Positions 1 through 6,093 of a stretch of DNA of 6,094 nt are shown piece after piece. How positions within the stretch are numbered: the stretch's first letter is position 1; every line of letters begins with the position of its first letter. The position numbers and the translations under genes are program-made. The DNA lies in contig CAMFKC010000165.1 in NCBI GenBank assembly GCA_945956975.1, forward strand, positions 1-6,094. The letters are read 5' to 3'. The notes beneath the pieces are model-generated. The model ran no database searches. It had not been told where the DNA came from and saw only the letters and a list, made by a program, of their open reading frames with translations. The stretch is from an uncultured Methylocystaceae bacterium (GTDB lineage: Bacteria; Pseudomonadota; Alphaproteobacteria; Rhizobiales; Beijerinckiaceae).

Positions 1-81
1 GACAGCCTGATAGGGGCGGGTGGCGCAACCGCTGGTGCACGCGACCAGGATCACACTGAAGGCAGCCGCCATACGACGCAT
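1..81 (-). CDS. N-terminal fragment of a lipoprotein, possibly a polysaccharide export (Wza-type) lipoprotein; cut by window edge
   Basis: Only the first 27 codons are in the window, reading leftward from an ATG at 81. The peptide starts MRRM, followed by a short hydrophobic stretch (AAAFSVI) and the lipobox LVAC (residues 12-15). This is a typical type II signal peptide, predicting cleavage before Cys15 and lipid anchoring. A second Cys (TSGC, residue 19) is a less likely cleavage point. The sequence GGTGAG lies just upstream of the ATG but is closer than ideal; an ATG at 72 is an alternative start that keeps the lipobox. The gene is divergent from the Wzc-like gene. Outer-membrane export lipoproteins of the Wza/ExoF type are often encoded next to such genes, so that role is inferred from context and signal peptide alone. 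The mature domain is outside the window. Confidence 0.55.
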   Translation of the reverse strand, partial: MRRMAAAFSVILVACTSGCATRPYQAV

Positions 82-227
82 TTGCTCACCATTGTCTTCG
101 CTTCGACGCTGCGTTGAACGCCTGATCTTTTTATGACGGCATGGTTAACAAACACTGACGCGAGACGATTAACGCGCCCTCAACCATAAGCCGCTTAAAT
201 CCGGCCACAGACAGGTTGGAGTAGAGC
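82..227. promoter_or_regulatory. Divergent intergenic region between lipoprotein and Wzc-like genes
   Basis: This 146-bp spacer separates two divergent starts and must hold the promoters of both. Its middle part (about 121-200) is clearly richer in A+T than the surrounding coding DNA. It has three TTAA tetramers (145-148, 169-172, 195-198) and an interrupted inverted repeat: ATGGTT at 141-146 and AACCAT at 182-187. TTAACA at 145-150 is one base from a -35 consensus, but no convincing -10 follows at 16-18 bp. No promoter is therefore assigned. The TTAA spacing (24 and 26 bp) does not match the CtrA box. Confidence 0.4.
218..221 (+). promoter_or_regulatory. Ribosome binding site of the Wzc-like gene
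   Basis: GGAG lies six bases before the ATG at 228. This supports that start, as does the first membrane segment falling about 36 residues into the protein, as usual for the family. Confidence 0.65.
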
Positions 228-2300
228 ATGCGCGTCGAGTCGCAAGCACAGGGCCAGGGTTCGCGGCAGAGGTCCGACGACGCCGAGATCGATCTCGGCG
301 GCATCGGCGGGGCCATCTGGGCGAACCGCAAGATCGTGGCCGGCGCGGCGCTGCTCGCGCTCTGCGCGTCCACCGCCTTCGTCAATATCGTGAGCCCGCG
401 CTACACGGCGGAGACACGGGTGCTGCTCGAATTGCAGTCGAGCTTCATGCCCGGCGAGGACGTGAAGTCCGAAGCCGCCGGCGCGCTCGATCCCGAAGCG
501 GTCGGCAGCCAGATCCAGCTCGTCACTTCGCGCGACGTCGCCCGCCGCGCGATCAAGCAGATCGGCCTGCTCGGCAACAGCGAATTCGATCCGATGAGCG
601 GCGGTCTCGGCGCCGTTTCGCGCATGCTCGTCCTGCTCGGCCTCAAGCGCGATCCCTCGCAGATGTCGCCCGAAGACCGCGTCTTCGAGAATTACTACGA
701 GAAGCTGCAGGTCTTCTCGCCGACCAAGACGCGCGTTCTCAACATCGAATTCCAGTCGCGCGATCCCGACCTCGCCGCCAAGGCCGCAAACACGATCGCG
801 ACCATCTATCTGGACTTCCAGCAGGACGCCAAGCGCGCGAACGCGCGTTCGGCGGCGGCCTCGCTCGGATCGATCGTGGCGGACCTGAAGACCAAGGTCG
901 GGGCCGCCGAATCGAAGGTCGAGGATTTTCGCGCGGAGACGGGCCTGCTGGTCGGCACCAACAATACGACGATCACCGCCCAGCAACTCGGCGAAGTGAA
1001 CACCGAACTGGCCCGCGCGCGAACCTCGCAGGCCGATGCGCAGGCCAAGGCGAAGCTCATCCGCGAAATGCTGAAGCAGGGGCGCGTCGGCGAAATTCCC
1101 GACGTCGCCAACAACGATCTCGTCCGCCGCATTTCGGAACAGCGGGTGACGCTGAAGGCGCAACTCGCGCTCGAATCGCGCACGCTTCTGCCCGGCCACC
1201 CGCGCATCAAGGAGCTCACGGCCCAACTCGCCGACCTCGACAGCGAACTGCGCGCCGCTGGCGACAAGGCCGCGCGCACGCTCGACAACGACGCCAAGAT
1301 CGCAGGGCAGCGCCTGGCGAACCTCCAGACTTCGCTGGACCAGCAGAAGAAGGTCGTCGGCTCGATGAGCGCAGAGGAAGTGAAGCTGCGCGAGCTCGAG
1401 CGCACCGCCAAGGCGCTCAAGGACGATCTGGAAGCCGCCACCACGAAATACCAGCAGGCGCTGGCGCGCGAGAATTCCAAGTCGACGCCAGCCGACGCCC
1501 GCATCATCTCCCGCGCGATTGCGCCGCAGATCCCGTCGTTCCCGAAGAAAATCCCGATCATCGGCTTTTCGACCCTCGCCGCGCTCCTGCTGTCGATCGC
1601 GTTCGTGGTCGCGCGCGAATTGCTCAAGGACAGCCCGGCGCCCCGCGCTGCGCCGGCGCCGCTGCCTCCGCCCGTCGATCACGAGGCCGACGAGCGGCGG
1701 GAGTCTGTCGAACGCCGCGTGGTCGCGCTCGACGCCGCGCCGGCAGCGCTGCTCGCCCTGTCGCAGGGCTTCGCGCAATCCGTGGCCGATGAGGCCGCTC
1801 AGACCCCGGCGCTGGCGCTGTCGATCTGCGAAGGGGACAGCGACGAGGGTTTCGCGCTGGCCGCCGCGCGCGCGCTGGCCCGCCGCGGCCGCACGATCCT
1901 CGTGGCGCTGGACGAAGCGGCGCAGATGCCGAAGTCGGCCGGTCCCGGCCTCGCCGAACTGCTTTCCGGCCGCGCGAGTTTCGACGACACCATCCACCGC
2001 GACCAGATTTCGCGCCTGCACTTCATGTCCGCCGGCGCCGGCGCGCGTGGCGGCGCGGATGCGCTGCTTTCGGCGCTCGATGCGCTGATGGAGGCTTACG
2101 ATTACGTCCTCGTCGCCGGGTCTTCGGCCCTCGACCTCGACGACGCCTACGCGCTGGCGCAACTCGCCAAATCCTGCGCGGTCTACGCCAGCGAGGCCCA
2201 TTCGGCCGCGACGCTCGCCGACGCGCTCGAGCGCCATGGCCTTCCGCGCCCGGCGATCTGCGGCGCGGAGGATGTGAGGCTTGGACAGACGGCTGCGTGA
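228..2300 (+). CDS. ExoP/Wzc-like polysaccharide chain-length determinant with degenerate C-terminal BY-kinase domain
   Basis: This 690-residue inner-membrane polysaccharide co-polymerase (PCP-2a layout) probably sets chain length and couples synthesis to export. A cytoplasmic N-terminus leads to TM1 (about 36-54), then the Wzz-type domain with VSPRYTAETRVLL (55-67). A long periplasmic part follows, with coiled-coil-like stretches (about 205-285 and 330-415) and the family motif LPGHPRIKEL (321-330). The proline-rich motif PSFPKK (436-441) precedes TM2 (about 443-462). A Pro/Ala-rich linker (469-483) then joins a cytoplasmic Wzc-kinase-like domain (about 525-680). That domain keeps family stretches such as GLAELLSGRASFDDTIHRD (574-592) and YDYVLV (624-629). 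However, the Walker A site reads CEGDSDEG (534-541) with no GKS/T, Walker A' reads LVALDEA (558-564), and the Walker B aspartate is replaced in VLVAGSS (627-633). No C-terminal tyrosine cluster exists. Kinase activity is therefore unlikely. The family call is strong; the exact polysaccharide is unknown. Confidence 0.9.
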   Translation: MRVESQAQGQGSRQRSDDAEIDLGGIGGAIWANRKIVAGAALLALCASTAFVNIVSPRYTAETRVLLELQSSFMPGEDVKSEAAGALDPEAVGSQIQLVTSRDVARRAIKQIGLLGNSEFDPMSGGLGAVSRMLVLLGLKRDPSQMSPEDRVFENYYEKLQVFSPTKTRVLNIEFQSRDPDLAAKAANTIATIYLDFQQDAKRANARSAAASLGSIVADLKTKVGAAESKVEDFRAETGLLVGTNNTTITAQQLGEVNTELARARTSQADAQAKAKLIREMLKQGRVGEIPDVANNDLVRRISEQRVTLKAQLALESRTLLPGHPRIKELTAQLADLDSELRAAGDKAARTLDNDAKIAGQRLANLQTSLDQQKKVVGSMSAEEVKLRELERTAKALKDDLEAATTKYQQALARENSKSTPADARIISRAIAPQIPSFPKKIPIIGFSTLAALLLSIAFVVARELLKDSPAPRAAPAPLPPPVDHEADERRESVERRVVALDAAPAALLALSQGFAQSVADEAAQTPALALSICEGDSDEGFALAAARALARRGRTILVALDEAAQMPKSAGPGLAELLSGRASFDDTIHRDQISRLHFMSAGAGARGGADALLSALDALMEAYDYVLVAGSSALDLDDAYALAQLAKSCAVYASEAHSAATLADALERHGLPRPAICGAEDVRLGQTAA

Positions 2301-2313
2301 AACTTCACGCAGC
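2292..2313. terminator. Perfect hairpin on the stop codon of the Wzc-like gene, possible bidirectional terminator
   Basis: A 10-bp perfect inverted repeat (arm GCTGCGTGAA at 2292-2301, its complement at 2304-2313) has a two-base centre; in RNA this would be a nine-pair stem with a four-base loop. The left arm contains the TGA stop at 2298-2300. It lies between two convergent genes, the usual place for a terminator. No T-run follows on either strand; the nearest is GTTTTT at 2351-2356. Classic intrinsic termination is therefore uncertain, and protection of mRNA 3' ends is an alternative. Confidence 0.5.
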
Positions 2314-2355
2314 GATTCCAGTATCAGTCTCAAGCCATTGGAAAAGAGTCGTTTT

Positions 2356-3552
2356 TCAGGCCGGGCCTGCGCGCATCTGCTCGACGAACGATAGCGCCCA
2401 CGCCGTCTTTTTCACCCAGCGCTTGGCCGAGAGCCGCGCGCGTTCGACAGGGGCCCAGGCCGCGCCGAGCGCCGTGCAGGGCAAGACGAGATCGGCCAGC
2501 GCGATCTCCTCGTCGCAAATGGCGTTCTTGTAGCGCGACTCGCCGATGCCGAGATCGAAGCGCTCGAAACCGCGCGCGCCCAGATCGCGGATGATGTGGC
2601 GCAGCAGCAGTTCGGCCGGGCTCGATCGGGCGATCTGCGGATCGACGTTGAAGGAATTGACCAGCCCGTGCCAGGCGCGACCGCGCGGCATGCCGCCGTA
2701 GGTCGCCACGATCCGGTCGCCGACGCTCAAGGCGTGAAATTCAAGCGCCGGCGCGCCGCCGCAGCGCCCGCTCGACATGGCGTCCAGGAACGCCCGCACC
2801 GCGACATGGGCGAAGCCGGGGTCGCGGTTCTTCTGGCTGAACCGCAGGGTTTTCTGGTTGACGAAGGCCTCGAGGATCGTGCGCGCGCGCTCGACCTCCG
2901 TGGCGCGCTCGTAGGCGAGGGGGCCGAGTTCGGCGAGCTTGCGCTCCTTTGCGCGTAACTTCTTGCGGGTCGATGCGGAATCGATGCGCTTGAGAAAGGC
3001 TTCGGCGTCGGCGCCGATGGTCGCCCCGTAAGCAAAGCTGGGGCTGGGATGGGCGCCGAGCGCCGCGAACGGGTTTGAAGCGCCGGCCCATGACACGGGC
3101 TGGTTCAGCAAAACGAAGCAATCGACCGCGGAGGCCGACCCGCGTCCGGCCTTCAGCAGGAAATCGCGCGCGTCCTGCGGCGCGAGGGAAAAGCCCGGCC
3201 GCATCATCGGCAGGTTGAGATTGGAATGCTTGCCGCCTGCGAACATGGCGAGACGGGCTGGCCCCCGCTGCACCACGGCGAGCGGCAGGACGATGGAGGG
3301 GCGCTCCTGCGTGTCGTAGCCGACGACGACAAGAGGCGCGGCGCCCGATGCTTGCGCCAGATGCTCGTACCAGGGCAGGGCGAAGCCCAGCGTCTGGTAG
3401 GCGGCGCCTGTCGAGAAAGCCTCGATCTCGCGCCAGGCCCGCAGCGCCGGCCACGGGCGCTCGAACGTCTCGATGCGCGCCAGAGACGACGCGGCCTCCG
3501 CGGCGTGCGGGGGCGCGCGATCCTCGATCGCAGCTGCGACTGGAGCCATCAT
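2356..3552 (-). CDS. CelD/BioF2-like GNAT-family acyltransferase of polysaccharide loci
   Basis: This soluble 398-residue protein resembles the CelD/BioF2-like acetyltransferase family (Pfam Acetyltransf_6 type), which is common in cellulose and exopolysaccharide clusters. Members have a duplicated GNAT fold and are thought to acylate sugars or, in Fem-like relatives, transfer aminoacyl groups. The acceptor here is unknown. Typical features are the basic helix SASTRKKLRAKERKLAELG (192-210), NQKTLRFSQKNRDP (232-245), the core strand ALSVGDRIVATYGG (274-287), the SPAELLLRHIIRDL helix (311-324) and FDLGIGESRYKNAIC (332-346). There is no signal peptide or membrane segment. An in-frame GTG at 3561 would add three residues but lies inside the Shine-Dalgarno sequence. 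The ATG at 3552 follows AAGGTGG at a good distance and is preferred; ATG at 3549 is also possible. The gene converges with the Wzc-like gene and diverges from the deacetylase, consistent with a role in modifying the same polymer. Confidence 0.85.
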   Translation of the reverse strand: MMAPVAAAIEDRAPPHAAEAASSLARIETFERPWPALRAWREIEAFSTGAAYQTLGFALPWYEHLAQASGAAPLVVVGYDTQERPSIVLPLAVVQRGPARLAMFAGGKHSNLNLPMMRPGFSLAPQDARDFLLKAGRGSASAVDCFVLLNQPVSWAGASNPFAALGAHPSPSFAYGATIGADAEAFLKRIDSASTRKKLRAKERKLAELGPLAYERATEVERARTILEAFVNQKTLRFSQKNRDPGFAHVAVRAFLDAMSSGRCGGAPALEFHALSVGDRIVATYGGMPRGRAWHGLVNSFNVDPQIARSSPAELLLRHIIRDLGARGFERFDLGIGESRYKNAICDEEIALADLVLPCTALGAAWAPVERARLSAKRWVKKTAWALSFVEQMRAGPA

Positions 3553-3556
3553 CAAA

Positions 3557-3572
3557 TCCACCTTTGGGTGGA
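3557..3572. promoter_or_regulatory. Inverted repeat covering the acyltransferase ribosome binding site
   Basis: TCCACC at 3557-3562 and GGTGGA at 3567-3572 form a perfect 6-bp inverted repeat with a TTTG centre on the plus strand. On the minus-strand transcript the distal arm contains the GGTGGA part of the Shine-Dalgarno sequence before the ATG at 3552, so folding could hide the ribosome site. It could instead be a small operator in the 76-bp divergent spacer, or chance. Confidence 0.35.
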
Positions 3573-3616
3573 CGCTAGCAACAAATGGTCAAGGAGAACT
3601 TGCCATTGTGGGCGCC

Positions 3617-3621
3617 GGAGG
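3617..3621 (+). promoter_or_regulatory. Ribosome binding site that sets the deacetylase start
   Basis: GGAGG lies seven bases before the ATG at 3629. It selects this start over longer in-frame readings beginning upstream, for example GTG at 3608. Those would add residues unlike the family and, at the far end, overlap the divergent acyltransferase gene. Confidence 0.75.
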
Positions 3622-3628
3622 GCTTCCC

Positions 3629-4681
3629 ATGAGCATCAAGCGGGATGTGATCGATCTGGGGTTCCGCATGTTCGGGGCCACGGGGCTGCATCGGCTGGCC
3701 GCCCGCTACACGCAGGGACTTGGCGCGATCCTGATGCTGCATCGGGTGCGGGCTGCGCCGCAGGTGGGCTTTGCGCCAAACGGCGGGCTCGAGATCACGC
3801 CGGATTTTCTGGATTCCCTTCTGACGCGCCTGAAAGCCAGCGGCTATGCGCTCGTCTCGCTGGACGAGGCGGTGGCGCGCATCCGGTCCGGCGCGCAGGG
3901 CCAGCCCTTTGTCGCGCTGACTTTCGACGACGGCTATCGCGACACGGCCGACGTGGCGCTGCCGATCCTCGAAAAGCATGGCGCGCCGTGCACGGTTTTC
4001 GTTACCACGGGCTTCGCCGACCGCACCGCACGGATGTGGTGGGTGGAGATGGAAGAGGCGATCGCGGCGCTTCCGTCCATTCGCATCGAGGCGGCGGGCC
4101 GGCTGTTCGATCTGCCGGCGGCGACGGCCGAGCAGAAGCAGGCGGCCTTCGAGGCTCTCTACTGGCCCCTGCGCGCGGGCGAGGAAAGCGAGTTGCTGCG
4201 CGTCACGGGCGCGCTGGCGGACGAAGCCGGCGTCGAGCGTGTCGATCTCGTCGACGAACTCTGCCTGAACTGGTGCGGTTTGCGAAAGCTCGCGCGCCAT
4301 CCGCTGGTCGCGATCGGCGCGCACACGCTCAGCCATCCGATGCTCGCCAAACATCATGACGCCTTCGCGCGACGCGAAATCGCCGACAGCAAGACGCTGA
4401 TCGAGGACGAACTCGACTGCGCGGTGAAGCATTTTGCGTATCCGGTCGGCGATCCCGGCTCGGCTGGCCCCCGCGAATTCGCGATGGCGCGGCAGGCGGG
4501 CTACGAGAGCGCGGTGACCACGCGACCGGGCATGGCGTTTCCCGAACATGCGGGCCACCTGACGGCGCTGCCGCGGTTGTCGGTCAACGGCAATCATCAG
4601 TCTCTGGCGACGCTGGACATCCTCTTGTCCGGCGCGCCGTTCATGCTGTGGAACAGGGGGCGGAAGCTCTCCGTCGCCTGA
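3629..4681 (+). CDS. Polysaccharide deacetylase family protein (NodB homology domain)
   Basis: This 350-residue carbohydrate esterase family 4-type protein would remove acetyl groups from N- or O-acetylated sugars using a bound metal ion. The NodB motifs appear in order: LMLHRV (35-40); motif 1 TFDDGY (98-103), with base Asp100 and metal ligand Asp101; motif 2 AHTLSHP (231-237), with metal ligands His232 and His236; motif 3 FAYPVGD (269-275), where Tyr-Gly is more usual; and LPRLSV (314-319). A long segment between motifs 1 and 2 (about 130-225) includes MWWVEMEEAI (136-145), an insertion seen in deacetylases of bacterial polysaccharide loci. The metal site is intact, so activity is expected. 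No signal peptide or membrane segment is visible, so it may act in the cytoplasm on a precursor. The substrate is unknown. It is divergent from the acyltransferase (76-bp gap) and ends 17 bp from the convergent DUF2842 gene. Confidence 0.9.
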   Translation: MSIKRDVIDLGFRMFGATGLHRLAARYTQGLGAILMLHRVRAAPQVGFAPNGGLEITPDFLDSLLTRLKASGYALVSLDEAVARIRSGAQGQPFVALTFDDGYRDTADVALPILEKHGAPCTVFVTTGFADRTARMWWVEMEEAIAALPSIRIEAAGRLFDLPAATAEQKQAAFEALYWPLRAGEESELLRVTGALADEAGVERVDLVDELCLNWCGLRKLARHPLVAIGAHTLSHPMLAKHHDAFARREIADSKTLIEDELDCAVKHFAYPVGDPGSAGPREFAMARQAGYESAVTTRPGMAFPEHAGHLTALPRLSVNGNHQSLATLDILLSGAPFMLWNRGRKLSVA

Positions 4682-4698
4682 CGCCGGATCGGGCGGCG

Positions 4699-4908
4699 CT
4701 AGCGATCCTCCCGCGCCATCCAGGAGACGACAGGCAACAGCGGCACGATCCAGATCGTCCCGAGCACGGCGTAGAGCAGGGGCTGCAGCCAGGGCGAAGC
4801 CTCCTGCAGCGGGCGCGACTGGGCGAGGGCCATCGCAATCAGCGCATAGAAGATCACGTAGACGACCATGAACAGCGCGCCGATCAGCTTGCGGATGCGA
4901 ATGGGCAT
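4699..4908 (-). CDS. DUF2842 family small membrane protein
   Basis: This 69-residue protein has a basic N-terminus (MPIRIRKL) and two predicted membrane helices (about 9-29 and 42-64), joined by a short polar loop containing SRPLQEAS. It ends in a charged tail (REDR). Length, two-helix layout, the GALFMVVYVIFYALIAMALA-like first helix and the WIVPLLPVVSWM second helix match my recollection of DUF2842, a family of unknown function found mainly in Alphaproteobacteria. The only upstream purine-rich site, GGGAG (complement of 4920-4924), is 11 bases from the ATG, somewhat far. The gene is divergent from heme A synthase. That neighbourhood could mean a link to oxidase or heme assembly, but this is inference. 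Confidence 0.8.
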   Translation of the reverse strand: MPIRIRKLIGALFMVVYVIFYALIAMALAQSRPLQEASPWLQPLLYAVLGTIWIVPLLPVVSWMAREDR

Positions 4909-4945
4909 GGTGCGGGAGGCTCCCTGAGGCGCAGCGCCGCAGGCA

Positions 4946-4974
4946 TGGACGCCGCGCGCGCAGGGGCTTATCTA
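4946..4974 (+). promoter_or_regulatory. Candidate sigma-70-type promoter for heme A synthase
   Basis: TGGACG at 4946-4951 differs by one base from the alphaproteobacterial -35 form TTGACG. After exactly 17 bases comes TATCTA at 4969-4974, a fair -10 hexamer. Transcription would start near 4981, giving a leader of about 40 bases before the ATG at 5023. It is a pattern match by eye; the -10 is imperfect. Confidence 0.35.
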
Positions 4975-5022
4975 ACGCGACGTTTCCGAAGGCAACCCGC
5001 CAGCCCCGAGCCAATCCGCCGC

Positions 5023-6093
5023 ATGACCGACTGGATCAACTTTCCCGCCGCTTCCCTCGGCGCCGCGCGCGCCGCCTCCGCGCCGGACAGGACGGCCGTC
5101 GCGCGCTGGCTCTGGTTCACGGCTGCGCTCGTGTTCGCGATGGTGGTCGTCGGCGGCGCGACGCGGCTGACGGAATCAGGCCTGTCGATCACGGAGTGGA
5201 AGCCGGTGACGGGCGTCATCCCGCCGCTGTCGCACGCCGACTGGGTCGAGGCCTTCGAGAAGTACAAGCAGATCCCGCAGTACAAGGAATTGTTCCCGAA
5301 TATGGACCTCGGGCGGTTCCAGACGATCTTCCTGTGGGAATGGAGCCATCGGCTGCTGGGCCGGCTGATCGGCGTCGTTTTCGCCCTGGGACTGGCCTGG
5401 TTCTGGTTGCGCGGCGCGCTGAGCGCGCGGCTGAAGTGGCAGCTCTCGGGCGTGCTCGCGCTCGGCGCGCTCCAGGGGGCGGTCGGATGGTGGATGGTGG
5501 CGTCCGGCCTCGTCAATCGCGTCGAGGTCGCGCAGGAGCGGCTCGCGATCCACCTGCTGCTGGCTAGCATCACCTTCGCGGCGCTGGTCTGGATCGCGGG
5601 CGGGCTCGCGCGTCCGCGCCGCGACGAAATCGCTTCGACGACGGCGAAGGTGCTCGGCGTGCTGCTCGCGCTCGTGACCCTGAAGCAGATCTTTCTCGGC
5701 GCGCTTGTCGCGGGCCTGCGCGCGGGCCTGACCTACAACACGTGGCCGCTGATGGACGGGCGCTTCGTGCCGCCCGCTGCCGATCTGTTCCGCAACGAGC
5801 CCTGGTGGATGAACTTCTTCGACAACGTCACGACGGTGCAGTTCGACCACCGGATGGGGGCCTATGTCCTGCTGGCGCTGGCGCTCGCGAATGCGATCTT
5901 CGCGCGGCAGACCGGCGTGGTGCGGCGCGGCTGGGCGATCGTGGCGCTGGTCTGCTGCCAGGCGGGGCTCGGCATCGCGACGCTCGTCTGGAGCGTGCCG
6001 CTGCCGGCCGCGCTGGCGCACCAAGCCTTCGCCATGCTGGTGCTGGGCATGGTCGTGGCCAATCTGCGCGCGGAATTCCCGGCCCGCGCGTAA
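5023..6093 (+). CDS. ctaA: Heme A synthase, COX15/CtaA family
   Basis: This 356-residue integral membrane enzyme would oxidise the C8 methyl group of heme O to the formyl group of heme A, the cofactor of aa3-type cytochrome c oxidase. About eight membrane helices are visible (near 28-48, 101-128, 139-160, 174-194, 209-231, 275-293, 303-323 and 331-348). Family motifs are GGATRLTESGLSITEWKPVT (44-63), EWSHRLLGR (106-114), AIHLLLA (175-181), GLTYNTWPLMDG (235-246), FDHRMGAY (274-281) and AHQAFAM (332-338). These supply the four conserved histidines: His109, His177, His276 and His333. The first periplasmic loop lacks the cysteine pair of Bacillus CtaA, as expected for the proteobacterial and mitochondrial COX15 type. 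The ATG at 5023 is chosen because homology begins soon after it; an in-frame ATG at 4945 would add 26 basic residues and overlap the candidate promoter. No good Shine-Dalgarno is seen (only GAG at 5008-5010). The TAA stop is one base before the window end. Confidence 0.95.
   Translation: MTDWINFPAASLGAARAASAPDRTAVARWLWFTAALVFAMVVVGGATRLTESGLSITEWKPVTGVIPPLSHADWVEAFEKYKQIPQYKELFPNMDLGRFQTIFLWEWSHRLLGRLIGVVFALGLAWFWLRGALSARLKWQLSGVLALGALQGAVGWWMVASGLVNRVEVAQERLAIHLLLASITFAALVWIAGGLARPRRDEIASTTAKVLGVLLALVTLKQIFLGALVAGLRAGLTYNTWPLMDGRFVPPAADLFRNEPWWMNFFDNVTTVQFDHRMGAYVLLALALANAIFARQTGVVRRGWAIVALVCCQAGLGIATLVWSVPLPAALAHQAFAMLVLGMVVANLRAEFPARA

Noticed and set aside
145..173. Promoter from the -35-like TTAACA at 145-150
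   Set aside because: No acceptable -10 hexamer is found 16-18 bases downstream, so the match is not counted.
195..2333. 712-codon open frame on the minus strand, longer than the Wzc-like gene it covers
   Set aside because: It is exactly antisense to a well-recognised gene, has low-complexity Arg/Ala/Gly/Leu composition and no recognisable domain. Long antisense frames are expected where third positions are mostly G or C.
3226..4359. 377-codon plus-strand frame bridging the acyltransferase and the deacetylase
   Set aside because: It overlaps one gene antisense and the other in a wrong frame, and carries no family motif. The NodB motifs are all in the frame starting at 3629.
4682..4698. GC-rich 17-bp gap with short CGCC/GGCG complementarity as a bidirectional terminator
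   Set aside because: The stem is only four to five pairs and no T-run follows in either direction, which is not distinguishable from background GC-rich sequence.
3575..5014. 479-codon minus-strand frame across the deacetylase and DUF2842 genes
   Set aside because: It overlaps two supported genes in other frames, is Arg-rich and without motifs. Its extent follows from GC-driven lack of stop codons.
4648..5022. Upstream in-frame extension of heme A synthase to 4648 or 4945
   Set aside because: The extension crosses the divergent DUF2842 gene or the candidate promoter, is unlike COX15 N-termini, and homology starts just after the ATG at 5023.
5176..6024. 282-codon minus-strand frame opposite heme A synthase
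   Set aside because: It is antisense to an unambiguous COX15 gene, with highly charged Arg/Glu/His composition typical of a shadow frame.
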